Of a stretch of 64,000 nt of DNA, positions 41,359-49,549 are shown piece by piece; the first letter of the stretch is position 1, and each line of letters begins with the position of its first letter. The notes beneath the pieces were generated by a model. That model worked only from the letters and a program-made list of their open reading frames with translations, ran no database searches and was not told the origin of the DNA. The DNA comes from Aurantimonas sp. HBX-1 (lineage in GTDB: Bacteria > Pseudomonadota > Alphaproteobacteria > Rhizobiales > Rhizobiaceae), in the NCBI RefSeq assembly GCF_021391535.1, contig NZ_CP090066.1:1191501-1255500 (forward strand), given 5' to 3'. A program made the translations under genes and the position numbers.

Positions 41359-41826
41359 TTGTCCATGATGCGCCCGCTCGCGCTCGGCATCGCCTTGTCC
41401 ATCGCGTTGCCGCCTGTGGTTTTCGCTGCGGAGACAGCGCCCGCCGATGTGTCCATCACCGACGCGCAGGTCGCCGATCCGCTGACCGACAAGCCGGGCG
41501 ACCCGGCCGAGGGGCGGAGCATCTTCATGGATCGCGGCCTCGGCAACTGCCTGGCCTGCCATGCCAATGCCGATCTCGACGACCAGCTGTTCCACGGCAA
41601 TGTCGGACCGGAGATGAACGGCGTCGCCGACCGCTGGGAGCCGGGCCAGCTGCGCGCGATCCTGGTCGACGCCAAGCAGGTGTTCGGCGAGCAGACCGTC
41701 ATGCCGGGCTTCTACACGCTCGATGTCGGCGTCAACGTCGCCGAAAAATATCAGGGCAAGACCATCCTGACCGCACAGCAGGTCGAGGACGTCGTTGCCT
41801 ATCTCGAGACGCTGAAAGGCGACTAG
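41359..41826 (+). CDS. soxX: SoxX cytochrome c subunit
   Basis: 155 residues; monoheme cytochrome c that pairs with SoxA to attach thiosulfate to SoxY. Signal peptide (RPLALGIALSIALPPVVFAA), heme site NCLACH, and probable Met ligand in TVMPGFY. TTG at 41359 is six bases from GGGAGG (41347-41352); the ATG at 41365 is 12 bases away, so the TTG start is slightly better supported. First gene of the sox catalytic operon. Confidence 0.95.
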   Translation: MSMMRPLALGIALSIALPPVVFAAETAPADVSITDAQVADPLTDKPGDPAEGRSIFMDRGLGNCLACHANADLDDQLFHGNVGPEMNGVADRWEPGQLRAILVDAKQVFGEQTVMPGFYTLDVGVNVAEKYQGKTILTAQQVEDVVAYLETLKGD

Positions 41827-41838
41827 GAAGGAATTTCC

Positions 41839-42294
41839 ATGAACATGACGAGACGCCAGATCTTCGCGCTGTCCGCCGGCGCTGCCACCTACGGCCTGTT
41901 CGCCTTCGCCCCGAGCCGTGCTCTGGCGAGCATCGAGGAGGCCGAGAAGGCGCTTGCCGCCTTCACCGGCGGCGCCAAGCCGCAGACCGGAACGATCAGC
42001 CTGACGGCCCCGGAGATTGCCGAGAACGGCAATACCGTGCCGATCTCGGTGACGGTCGAGAGCCCGATGACCGAAGAGAGCTACGTCGAGTCGGTGACGA
42101 TCCTCGCCGAGGGCAACCCCAATCCGGAGGTTGCCACCTTCCACTTCACCCCGATGAGCGGCAGCGCGACGGCGACGACGCGAATCCGGCTGGCGCAGAC
42201 CCAGAACGTCATCGCGGTAGCTAAGATGAATGACGGCTCGGTCTTTTCCGACCGCAAGGAAGTGAAGGTGACGATCGGCGGCTGCGGCGGCTGA
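41839..42294 (+). CDS. soxY: SoxY sulfur-carrier protein
   Basis: 151 residues. Tat-type signal (TRRQIFALSAGAATYGLFAF), an immunoglobulin-like fold and the diagnostic C-terminal GGCGG whose Cys carries the sulfur intermediate. Works as SoxYZ in the periplasm. Ribosome site GGAAGGA. Confidence 0.98.
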   Translation: MNMTRRQIFALSAGAATYGLFAFAPSRALASIEEAEKALAAFTGGAKPQTGTISLTAPEIAENGNTVPISVTVESPMTEESYVESVTILAEGNPNPEVATFHFTPMSGSATATTRIRLAQTQNVIAVAKMNDGSVFSDRKEVKVTIGGCGG

Positions 42295-42380
42295 TCGGGC
42301 CCGTTTCCGCCCGTCGAACCGAGATCGAGACAGATGCGTGACCCCGCTGAAGGCGGGCGTCACCCGAGGAGAACCAGACC

Positions 42381-42707
42381 ATGGCAACGCCGAAGCCGAG
42401 AGTGAAAGTCCCCAAGACCGCCAGCGCCGGGGAAATCGTCACCATCAAGACCCTGATCAGCCACGAGATGGAATCGGGCCAGCGCAAGGATGCCGACGGC
42501 AACGTCATCCCGCGGCAGATCATCAACAAGTTCACCTGTGAGTTCAACGGCGTGAAGGTGTTCGAGTGCGACCTCGACCCTGCCGTTTCGGCCAATCCGT
42601 ATTTCGAGTTCACCGCGAAGGTGCCCGAGAGCGGCACGTTCAAGTTCACCTGGGTGGACGACAACGGCGAGATCTACACGGACGAGCAGAAGATCGAGGT
42701 CAAGTAG
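42381..42707 (+). CDS. soxZ: SoxZ carrier subunit
   Basis: 108 residues, no signal peptide: exported bound to SoxY by the Tat signal of that partner. Typical sequence: RVKVPKTASAGEIVTIKTLI, INKFTCEFNGVKVFECDL and FKFTWVDDNGEIYTDEQKIE. Ribosome site GAGGAG precedes the ATG. Confidence 0.98.
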   Translation: MATPKPRVKVPKTASAGEIVTIKTLISHEMESGQRKDADGNVIPRQIINKFTCEFNGVKVFECDLDPAVSANPYFEFTAKVPESGTFKFTWVDDNGEIYTDEQKIEVK

Positions 42708-42780
42708 CAGCCGGCTTGGCAACCGGAACAGGCAAGAGGTCGGCCGCAAGGCTCTGGCCTCGTCGTGGGAGGAAAACCGC

Positions 42781-43647
42781 TTGAAGAAGTCCGTCATCGC
42801 CCTTTTGGGTTTCTCCTGCCTCGGCAGCCTGGCGCTGGTGACCGGCGCGCTGGCCGATCCCGTCGACGAGACGCTGACGATCGACGGCGAGGAGATGATC
42901 ACCGTCGCCCCCGCGCCGACCGAGCCGCCGGGGCACTTCTTCGACAAGGTCGAGTCCGGCTGGCTCTATCGCGAGGCGGAGACGCGCGCCACGGAGATGG
43001 ACAGCTTCGAGAACCCCGGCATGCTCAATGTCGAGCGCGGCGAGGAGATCTGGAACACCGTGGATGGCGCGGCGGGCAAGTCCTGCGCGACCTGCCACGG
43101 GGACGCCTCCGAGAGCATGGCGGGCGTCGGCGCCCACTATCCAAAATGGAACGCCAAGGCGGGCAAGCCCTTCAATCTCGAGCTGCAGATCGACGCCTGC
43201 CGGACCCAGAACATGCAGGCCGAGCCCTACAAGTTCGACGCGCAGGACCAGAAGGACCTGGTGACCTTCATCAAGCATCAGTCGCTGGGCGAGCCGGTGG
43301 CGATCGACCTCGCCGAGGGCGAGATGATGAACTGGTGGGAAAAGGGCAAGGAGCGCTACTATTTGCGCACCGGCCAGCTCGACCTGTCCTGCGCCTCCTG
43401 CCACGAGACCGCCAACGGCAAGTACATCCGCGCGGACCATCTGAGCCAGGGGCAGACCAACGGCTTCCCGACCTACCGCTTCAACACCGGCGGCATGGTC
43501 TCGCTGCACAACCGCTTCCGCGGCTGCATCCGCGACACGCGGGCGGAAATGCCGAAGGCCTTCTCCGACGAGTTGATGGCCCTCGAGGTCTATACCGCCT
43601 GGCGCGGCCAGGGCCTGTCGGTCGAAACGCCGGCCGTGCGCCAGTAG
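42781..43647 (+). CDS. soxA: SoxA diheme cytochrome c
   Basis: 288 residues. TTG start with GGGAGG upstream. Signal peptide to about residue 25 (cleavage ALAD). Two heme motifs, SCATCHGDAS and SCASCHETAN, so this is the diheme type, and the conserved RGCIRDTRAEMP supplies the Cys that becomes the persulfide heme ligand. With SoxX it conjugates thiosulfate to SoxY-Cys. Confidence 0.97.
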   Translation: MKKSVIALLGFSCLGSLALVTGALADPVDETLTIDGEEMITVAPAPTEPPGHFFDKVESGWLYREAETRATEMDSFENPGMLNVERGEEIWNTVDGAAGKSCATCHGDASESMAGVGAHYPKWNAKAGKPFNLELQIDACRTQNMQAEPYKFDAQDQKDLVTFIKHQSLGEPVAIDLAEGEMMNWWEKGKERYYLRTGQLDLSCASCHETANGKYIRADHLSQGQTNGFPTYRFNTGGMVSLHNRFRGCIRDTRAEMPKAFSDELMALEVYTAWRGQGLSVETPAVRQ

Positions 43648-43728
43648 CAATTTCCCCCGGCAGCTGCGGCTGCCAGCCATGAACCGGCCAGTCCGGATCG
43701 CCTCGGCGATCCGGATCGAGGATGAATC

Positions 43729-45423
43729 ATGTTTTCCAGACGCGAATTCCTGACTGCGACGGTAGCGCTGGGAGCGCTGACGGGATCCGGCCTATCCGGC
43801 CGCTGGTCGAGGGCCGCCGCCCAGCAGAAGCTCACCGAGGACGATCTGCTCGGCGCCGCCGACTTCGGCAATGTCACGCTGCTCCACGTCACCGACATCC
43901 ACGCGCAGCTGAAGCCGGTGTATTTCCGCGAGCCGGCGGTCAACATCGGCATCGGCGCGGTCGCCGGGCTGCCGCCGCACGTCACCGGCGCCGACTTCCT
44001 CAAGCTCTACGGGATCGAGCCGGGCACACCCGATGCCTACGCGCTGACCTCGGAAGATTTCGGCGCGCTGGCGCGGCAGTACGGCAAGATGGGCGGCCTC
44101 GACCGGATCGCCACGATCGTGCGGCGCGCCCGCGCCGAGCGCGGCGCGGACAACGTGCTGCTGCTCGACGGCGGCGACACCTGGCAGGGCAGCTACACCG
44201 CCAACAAGACGGCCGGCGCCGACATGATCACGGCGATGAACGTGCTGGCGCCCGACGCCATGACCGGGCACTGGGAATTTACCTACGGCACCGACCGGGT
44301 GAAGGAGGCGATCGACTCCCTGGCCTTTCCGTTCCTCGGCTCGAACATCTTCGACAATGAGTGGGACGAGCCGGCCTTCGAGGCCTGGAAGATGATCGAG
44401 CGCGGCGGCGCGAAGATCGCCGTGATCGGCCAGGCCTTTCCCTACACGCCCATAGCGAATCCCTCCTGGCTGATCCCCGGCTGGTCATTCGGCATCCGCG
44501 ACGAGCAGATCGCCCTGCATGTCGAGGCGGCACGGGCGGAAGGCGCCGACCTCGTCGTCTTGCTCTCTCACAACGGCTTCGACGTCGACCGCAAGCTGGC
44601 GTCGCGGGTCGCCGGGATCGACATCATCCTGACCGGCCATACCCACGATGCGCTGCCCGAGCCGGTGAAGGTCGGCAACACGCTGCTGATCGCCTCCGGC
44701 TCGAACGGCAAGTTCCTGAGCCGCCTCGATCTCGACGTCTCCGACGGGCGCCTGAAGGATTTCCGCTACCGGCTGATCCCGGTGTTCTCCGACGTCATTT
44801 CGCCGGATGCCGAGATGGCCGCGGTCATCGACGAGGTGCGGGCACCCTATGCGGACGAGCTGCAGCGGGTGATCGGCCACACCGACGGGCTGCTGTACCG
44901 CCGCGGCAATTTCAACGGCACTTGGGACGACGTGATCTGCGAGGCGCTGCTCGCCGAGCGCGATGCCGAGATCGCGCTGTCGCCGGGATTCCGCTGGGGC
45001 ACGTCGCTGCCCGCCGACAGCGACATCACCGTCGAGGACCTCCATACGGTCTGCGCGATGACCTACCCGGCCGTCTACCGCAACACGATGAGCGGCGAGA
45101 TGCTGAAGACCATCCTCGAGGATGTCGCCGACAACCTGTTCAACGCCGATCCCTATTACCAGCAGGGCGGTGACATGGTCCGTGTCGGCGGCCTCGGTTA
45201 CGCCATCGATCCCACCAAGACGATCGGCTCGCGGATCACCGACATGACGGTGCTGAAGACCCAGGCGCCGATCGAGGCGGGCCGCGACTATGTCGTCACC
45301 GGCTGGGCGTCGGTCAACGAAGGCACCGAGGGGCCGGCGATCTGGGACGTGGTGGAAAGCTATCTGGCGAAGAACCCGACGGTTTCGCCCGAGGAAAATC
45401 GCAGCGTTATCGTCAAGGGCTGA
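43729..45423 (+). CDS. soxB: SoxB thiosulfohydrolase
   Basis: 564 residues. Tat-like signal (SRREFLTATVALGALTG). Metallophosphatase-fold motifs of the dimanganese site: LLHVTDIHAQ, LLDGGDTWQG, LLSHNGFDVD and ILTGHTHDALPEP. Hydrolyses sulfate from the SoxY-bound intermediate in the periplasm. Followed by a 75-bp gap with an AT-rich palindrome before soxC. Confidence 0.98.
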   Translation: MFSRREFLTATVALGALTGSGLSGRWSRAAAQQKLTEDDLLGAADFGNVTLLHVTDIHAQLKPVYFREPAVNIGIGAVAGLPPHVTGADFLKLYGIEPGTPDAYALTSEDFGALARQYGKMGGLDRIATIVRRARAERGADNVLLLDGGDTWQGSYTANKTAGADMITAMNVLAPDAMTGHWEFTYGTDRVKEAIDSLAFPFLGSNIFDNEWDEPAFEAWKMIERGGAKIAVIGQAFPYTPIANPSWLIPGWSFGIRDEQIALHVEAARAEGADLVVLLSHNGFDVDRKLASRVAGIDIILTGHTHDALPEPVKVGNTLLIASGSNGKFLSRLDLDVSDGRLKDFRYRLIPVFSDVISPDAEMAAVIDEVRAPYADELQRVIGHTDGLLYRRGNFNGTWDDVICEALLAERDAEIALSPGFRWGTSLPADSDITVEDLHTVCAMTYPAVYRNTMSGEMLKTILEDVADNLFNADPYYQQGGDMVRVGGLGYAIDPTKTIGSRITDMTVLKTQAPIEAGRDYVVTGWASVNEGTEGPAIWDVVESYLAKNPTVSPEENRSVIVKG

Positions 45424-45498
45424 GGCTGGACAGTCGACAGGCCGGCCGCGCGCTGATATATGCAAAATATCATATAATTCTATGTCGGGAGGATGCCG
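45424..45498. promoter_or_regulatory. AT-rich palindrome between soxB and soxC
   Basis: TATATG...CATATA arms with an 8-base spacer (about 45456-45475) in a 30-bp AT-rich stretch. It stands out from the GC-rich surroundings and may be an internal promoter or another SoxR-type site upstream of soxCD. Confidence 0.4.
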
Positions 45499-46785
45499 AT
45501 GACTGACAGGCCTGAGAAGACAGGGGAGGGAACCTCCCGCCGAAGCTTCCTCATGCGCAGTCTCGCCCTGGGCGGCGCGGCCGCCTTCGCCGGGACCAGC
45601 GGCGCGCGGGCCGCCGCCGGCGGCGATCCGGCAATCACCGAGCTGAAGGACTGGAACAGCTATCTCGGCGAGGGCGTGGTCTCGCGGCCCTACGGGACGC
45701 CGTCGCCTTTCGAGGCCGAGGTCGTGCGCCGCGACGTGCCGTGGCTGACCGCCGACGCGACCAGTTCCGTCAGCTTCACGCCACTGCATGATCTCGACGG
45801 GATCATCACGCCGAACGGGCTCTGCTTCGAGCGCCATCACGCCGGCATCGCCGAGATCCCGCCGGACGAGCACCGGCTGATGATCAACGGTCTCGTCGAC
45901 CGGCCGCTGGTCTTTACCATGGACGATCTGAAGCGCTTTCCCCGCGAGAACCGCGTCTACTTCCTGGAATGCGCGGCCAATAGCGGCATGGAATGGCGCG
46001 GCGCGCAGCTGAACGGCTGCCAGTTCACCCACGGCATGATCCACTGCGTGATGTATACCGGCACGCCGCTGCGCTACCTGCTCGAGGAGGCCGGGGTGAA
46101 GACCGCCGGCAAGTGGCTGCTGGCCGAAGGCGCCGATGCGTCCTCGATGACCCGCTCGATCCCGATGGAGAAGGCGCTCGACGACTGCCTCGTCGCCTGG
46201 AAGATGAACGGCGAGGCGCTGCGACCCGAACAGGGCTATCCGGTGCGCCTCGTCGTGCCGGGCTGGGAAGGCAATATGTGGGTCAAGTGGCTGCGCCGCC
46301 TCGAGGTCGGCGACCAGCCCTGGGAGCAGCGGGAAGAGACGTCGAAATACACCGACCTCCTTGCCAGCGGCAAGGCGCGCAAATTCACCTGGGGCATGGA
46401 GGTGAAGTCGGTCATCACCAGTCCGAGCCCGCAGGCGCCGATACGCCACGGTAAGGGACGCACCGTGGTCACCGGCCTTGCCTGGTCCGGCAACGGCCGC
46501 ATCAACCGGGTCGACGTCTCGGTCGATGGCGGGCGGAACTGGCAGACGGCGCGGATCGACGGGCCGAGCCTGCCGATGGCGCTGCACCGCTTCTACTACG
46601 ACTTCGACTGGGATGGCTCGCAGCTGCTGCTGCAGTCCCGCGCCGTCGACGAGCGAGGCTTCGTGCAACCCACCAAGAACGAGCTTCGGGCGGCGCGCGG
46701 CGACAACTCGATCTACCACAACAACGGCATCCAGACCTGGCTTCTGACCTCGGACGGAGGGCTCGAAAATGTCGAAGTTTCCTGA
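45499..46785 (+). CDS. soxC: SoxC sulfane dehydrogenase molybdenum subunit
   Basis: 428 residues. Twin-arginine signal SRRSFLMRSLALGG, then a sulfite-oxidase-type molybdopterin domain with the Mo-binding Cys in YFLECAANSGMEW and a C-terminal dimerisation domain (GRINRVDVSVDGGRNWQ). With SoxD it oxidises the sulfane sulfur on SoxY, giving complete thiosulfate oxidation without sulfur globules. GGGAGG sits six bases before the ATG at 45499, which decides it over the ATG at 45493. Confidence 0.97.
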   Translation: MTDRPEKTGEGTSRRSFLMRSLALGGAAAFAGTSGARAAAGGDPAITELKDWNSYLGEGVVSRPYGTPSPFEAEVVRRDVPWLTADATSSVSFTPLHDLDGIITPNGLCFERHHAGIAEIPPDEHRLMINGLVDRPLVFTMDDLKRFPRENRVYFLECAANSGMEWRGAQLNGCQFTHGMIHCVMYTGTPLRYLLEEAGVKTAGKWLLAEGADASSMTRSIPMEKALDDCLVAWKMNGEALRPEQGYPVRLVVPGWEGNMWVKWLRRLEVGDQPWEQREETSKYTDLLASGKARKFTWGMEVKSVITSPSPQAPIRHGKGRTVVTGLAWSGNGRINRVDVSVDGGRNWQTARIDGPSLPMALHRFYYDFDWDGSQLLLQSRAVDERGFVQPTKNELRAARGDNSIYHNNGIQTWLLTSDGGLENVEVS

Positions 46786-47470
46786 GGCGCTTTTCCTTGC
46801 GGCACTGATCGCCACGGGTGCGGCGGCCCTGGCGCCGGTCGCGGCCGAGGAGCCGTCGGGCGGCAAGCTCGGGCTCGGCCGGGCCGCGACGGAGGCGGAA
46901 ATCGCCGCCTGGGACATCGACGTCCGGCCGGACGGGCAGGGGCTTCCGGTCGGCAGCGGCACGGTGGCGGAAGGCGAAGCGCTGTTCGAGGCGCAGTGCG
47001 CGTCCTGCCACGGCGACTTCGGCGAGGGCCGGGATCGCTGGCCGGTTCTCGCCGGCGGCTACGACACGCTCACGCGCTCGCGCCCCGAGAAGACCATCGG
47101 CTCCTACTGGCCGCATCTTTCGACGGTGTACGACTACATCCACCGGGCCATGCCGTTCGGCAGCGCGCAGACGCTCGGCGACGACGACGTCTACGCCCTG
47201 ACCGCCTATGTGCTCTACCTCAACGACATCGTCAGCGACGAGGAGTTCGAGCTCTCCAACGAGAACTTCACCTCGATCGAGATGCCGAATGCCGGCGGGT
47301 TCATACCGGACGACCGGGAGTCCGAACCGCACTACAAGACCGGCGCTGAACCCTGTATGGTGGACTGCAAGCCGAAGCCCGCCGAGATCACCATGCGGGC
47401 GCAGGTGCTCGACGTGACCCCCGACAGCGAAGCCGAGGGCGAGGGCGCCGCCGGCGGACAGGTGGACTGA
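46769..47470 (+). CDS. soxD: SoxD cytochrome c subunit
   Basis: 233 residues with a signal peptide and one heme site (CASCHGDF). Other stretches: GSYWPHLSTVYDYIHRAMP and LTAYVLYLNDIVSD. It is monoheme; the Paracoccus SoxD carries two hemes, so this is a shorter form. The start overlaps soxC by 17 bases with the ribosome site inside soxC, implying coupled translation. Accepts electrons from SoxC and passes them to the respiratory chain. Confidence 0.95.
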   Translation: MSKFPEALFLAALIATGAAALAPVAAEEPSGGKLGLGRAATEAEIAAWDIDVRPDGQGLPVGSGTVAEGEALFEAQCASCHGDFGEGRDRWPVLAGGYDTLTRSRPEKTIGSYWPHLSTVYDYIHRAMPFGSAQTLGDDDVYALTAYVLYLNDIVSDEEFELSNENFTSIEMPNAGGFIPDDRESEPHYKTGAEPCMVDCKPKPAEITMRAQVLDVTPDSEAEGEGAAGGQVD

Positions 47471-47518
47471 CGCAGGCTGCAGTGCGCTTGCGGTCCGCCG
47501 CAACGGGAGTAGCTGGCC

Positions 47519-48040
47519 ATGTCCGAATTCCATCGTCGCCTTCCGACGGGCCGGTCCGTGCGGCGGGCTATGGCCGCCGCGGGCCTTGCCCTTGCCCTGG
47601 CGACCATGCCTTTGCTGCCGCTGGCGGCGACGCCGGCCGCGGCGCAGCCGGCCGAGGACGACGGCGGTTTCGTCACGCACCGTCTGGCGCTGCAGGTTTC
47701 CGACGATGACGAGGCGGCGATGCGCTCGGCGCTCGACATCGCGGCCAACGTCTCGCGCTTCTATTCCGACAAGGCCGAAGAGGTGGACATCCGCATCGTC
47801 GTCTACGGCCCCGCCATGACCATGCTGCGGCCCGACAAGACGCCGGTGATGGACCGGCTGACCTCGTTCGACCAGAGCATGCCGAACGTCGCCTTCGTCG
47901 CCTGCGGCAACACGCTCGACACGCTCGAGCGCGAGGAAGGCACCCGGCCGGAGATCGTGCCCTTCGCCGAAGTGGTGGAGGCCGGCGTGGCCGAACTGAT
48001 CCGCCTCGACGAGGAGGGCTTCGCCATCGTGAAGCCCTGA
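47519..48040 (+). CDS. Periplasmic DsrE-family protein of the sox operon
   Basis: 173 residues. Signal peptide (LALALATMPLLPLAATPAAAQ). The mature part has the DsrE/F layout, with DIRIVVYGPAMTML and the Cys-bearing strand VAFVACGNTLDTLE, whose Cys could carry sulfur. GGGAG ribosome site. It is 48 bases after soxD, in the place where other organisms have soxE/F, and may accept or deliver sulfane sulfur in the periplasm. Function inferred from context. Confidence 0.8.
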   Translation: MSEFHRRLPTGRSVRRAMAAAGLALALATMPLLPLAATPAAAQPAEDDGGFVTHRLALQVSDDDEAAMRSALDIAANVSRFYSDKAEEVDIRIVVYGPAMTMLRPDKTPVMDRLTSFDQSMPNVAFVACGNTLDTLEREEGTRPEIVPFAEVVEAGVAELIRLDEEGFAIVKP

Positions 48041-48248
48041 GGGGCTGGGCTGGGCTGACGTGTGTAGCGGCGGCCCGGCTGCCGATGCCCTAGCGCCTTG
48101 GGCGCGACCATGGAACCAGAATCCAAGATCGGGACCAGCGGCAGCAAACTGGTTCGCTTACCCCAGGGTCAGGGCACTTCCATGGCCTGAACATATTCGC
48201 TTATCCGCATATCTTCGCCGGACCGGCAACCGGCAGGATCCTCGCGCC

Positions 48249-49343
48249 ATGGACTTCATTCCCCTGATCGACTCCATCGGCGAGAATGCCACGGCGCTTG
48301 TCGGCGGTGTCGTCGTCGGCGGCCTGTTCGGCTTCTTCGCGCAGCGCAGCGCCTTCTGCACCCGCTCGGCGGTGCTGGATCTGACGCGCCGGCGCGACCT
48401 CGCCGCGCTCGCCACCTGGGCGGCCGGTTTCGCCGCGGCGGTGCTGGGCGTCCAGCTACTCCTCAGCTACGGCTATCTCGACGTTCGCGACACGCGGTTC
48501 TTCTCGACCGCGCAGAGCCTGTCCGGCGCGCTGATCGGCGGCACGCTGTTCGGCGTCGGCATGGTGTTGGCGCGCGGCTGCGTCTCGCGCATGCTGATCC
48601 TGGCCGCTTCCGGCAACCTGCGGGCGCTGTACGTGGCGCTGGTGATCGCCGTCGCCGGCTATGCCACCTATGCCGGCCTGCTGGTGCCGCTGCGCGACGC
48701 AGCGGGCGGCCTGTGGAGCACCGCGGCGATCGGCGGCAACGACCTCTTGGCCCATGCCGGGCTCGGGCAGTCGGCAGGCCTTGCCATCGGCGCCGTCCTC
48801 GTCCTCGCCGCGGCCGGCCTGGCGGCCATCGCCCGCGTCTCGCCCTGGCGAATCCTCGGCGGCGTCGGCGTCGGCGTCAGCATCGTCGCCGGCTGGTACT
48901 TCACCTACACGCTGTCGCTGCAGGTGTTCGAGCCGATCCAGGCCGAAAGCCTCTCCTATATCCGGCCACTGGCGACGACGAGCGCGCTGGCGATCAGTCC
49001 CGATGCCTTTGCCGGTCTCGACCAGGGCGTCCTGATCGGCACGCTGGTCGCGGCCTTCCTCGCTGCGGTCGCCTTCCGGGATTTCCGGGTGGTGACGTTT
49101 TCCGAGCCCGGGACGCCGTCGATCCTGCGCTACACGGTGGGCGCCGTCCTGATGGGCTTCGGCGGCATCCTCGCCGTCGGCTGCACCATCGGCGCCGGTC
49201 TGACGGGCGGGGCGGTGCTGGCGGTGTCGTCGCTGGTGGGGCTTGCGTCGATGATCGGCGGCGCCGCGGTGGCGGACCGTTTCGTCGATCGCGAGACCGT
49301 CGCGGGCAGGGCGGAGGACGCCGCCGCGCTTACGGCCTCCTGA
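48249..49343 (+). CDS. YeeE/YedE (TsuA-like) sulfur-compound transporter
   Basis: 364 residues, about nine membrane helices. The conserved cysteines of the thiosulfate-uptake family are visible in QRSAFCTRSAVLD, VLARGCVSRMLI and GGILAVGCTIGAGLTGG. It likely moves thiosulfate or another reactive sulfur species across the inner membrane. Separate 208-bp leader from the DsrE-like gene, so it may have its own promoter. The ATG at 48249 gives a clean first helix. Confidence 0.9.
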   Translation: MDFIPLIDSIGENATALVGGVVVGGLFGFFAQRSAFCTRSAVLDLTRRRDLAALATWAAGFAAAVLGVQLLLSYGYLDVRDTRFFSTAQSLSGALIGGTLFGVGMVLARGCVSRMLILAASGNLRALYVALVIAVAGYATYAGLLVPLRDAAGGLWSTAAIGGNDLLAHAGLGQSAGLAIGAVLVLAAAGLAAIARVSPWRILGGVGVGVSIVAGWYFTYTLSLQVFEPIQAESLSYIRPLATTSALAISPDAFAGLDQGVLIGTLVAAFLAAVAFRDFRVVTFSEPGTPSILRYTVGAVLMGFGGILAVGCTIGAGLTGGAVLAVSSLVGLASMIGGAAVADRFVDRETVAGRAEDAAALTAS

Positions 49344-49549
49344 CCGCGGGACGGCCGCGCCTCCACACCGCCACGCCCTGCGGTTGCGCTCCGGCCACAT
49401 CGGCTCTGTGAGCGCAAGCTATGGTATTTATGTCGTGCCGCAGAAAAACCGGAATTGCGCCACGAATCCACCGCGGATTGACGTCGCTATTTTCTTCTTA
49501 GACGGCTAATTTTCCCTCGCGTCCTGCATCAGGGCGGTGGGGAAAAGCC

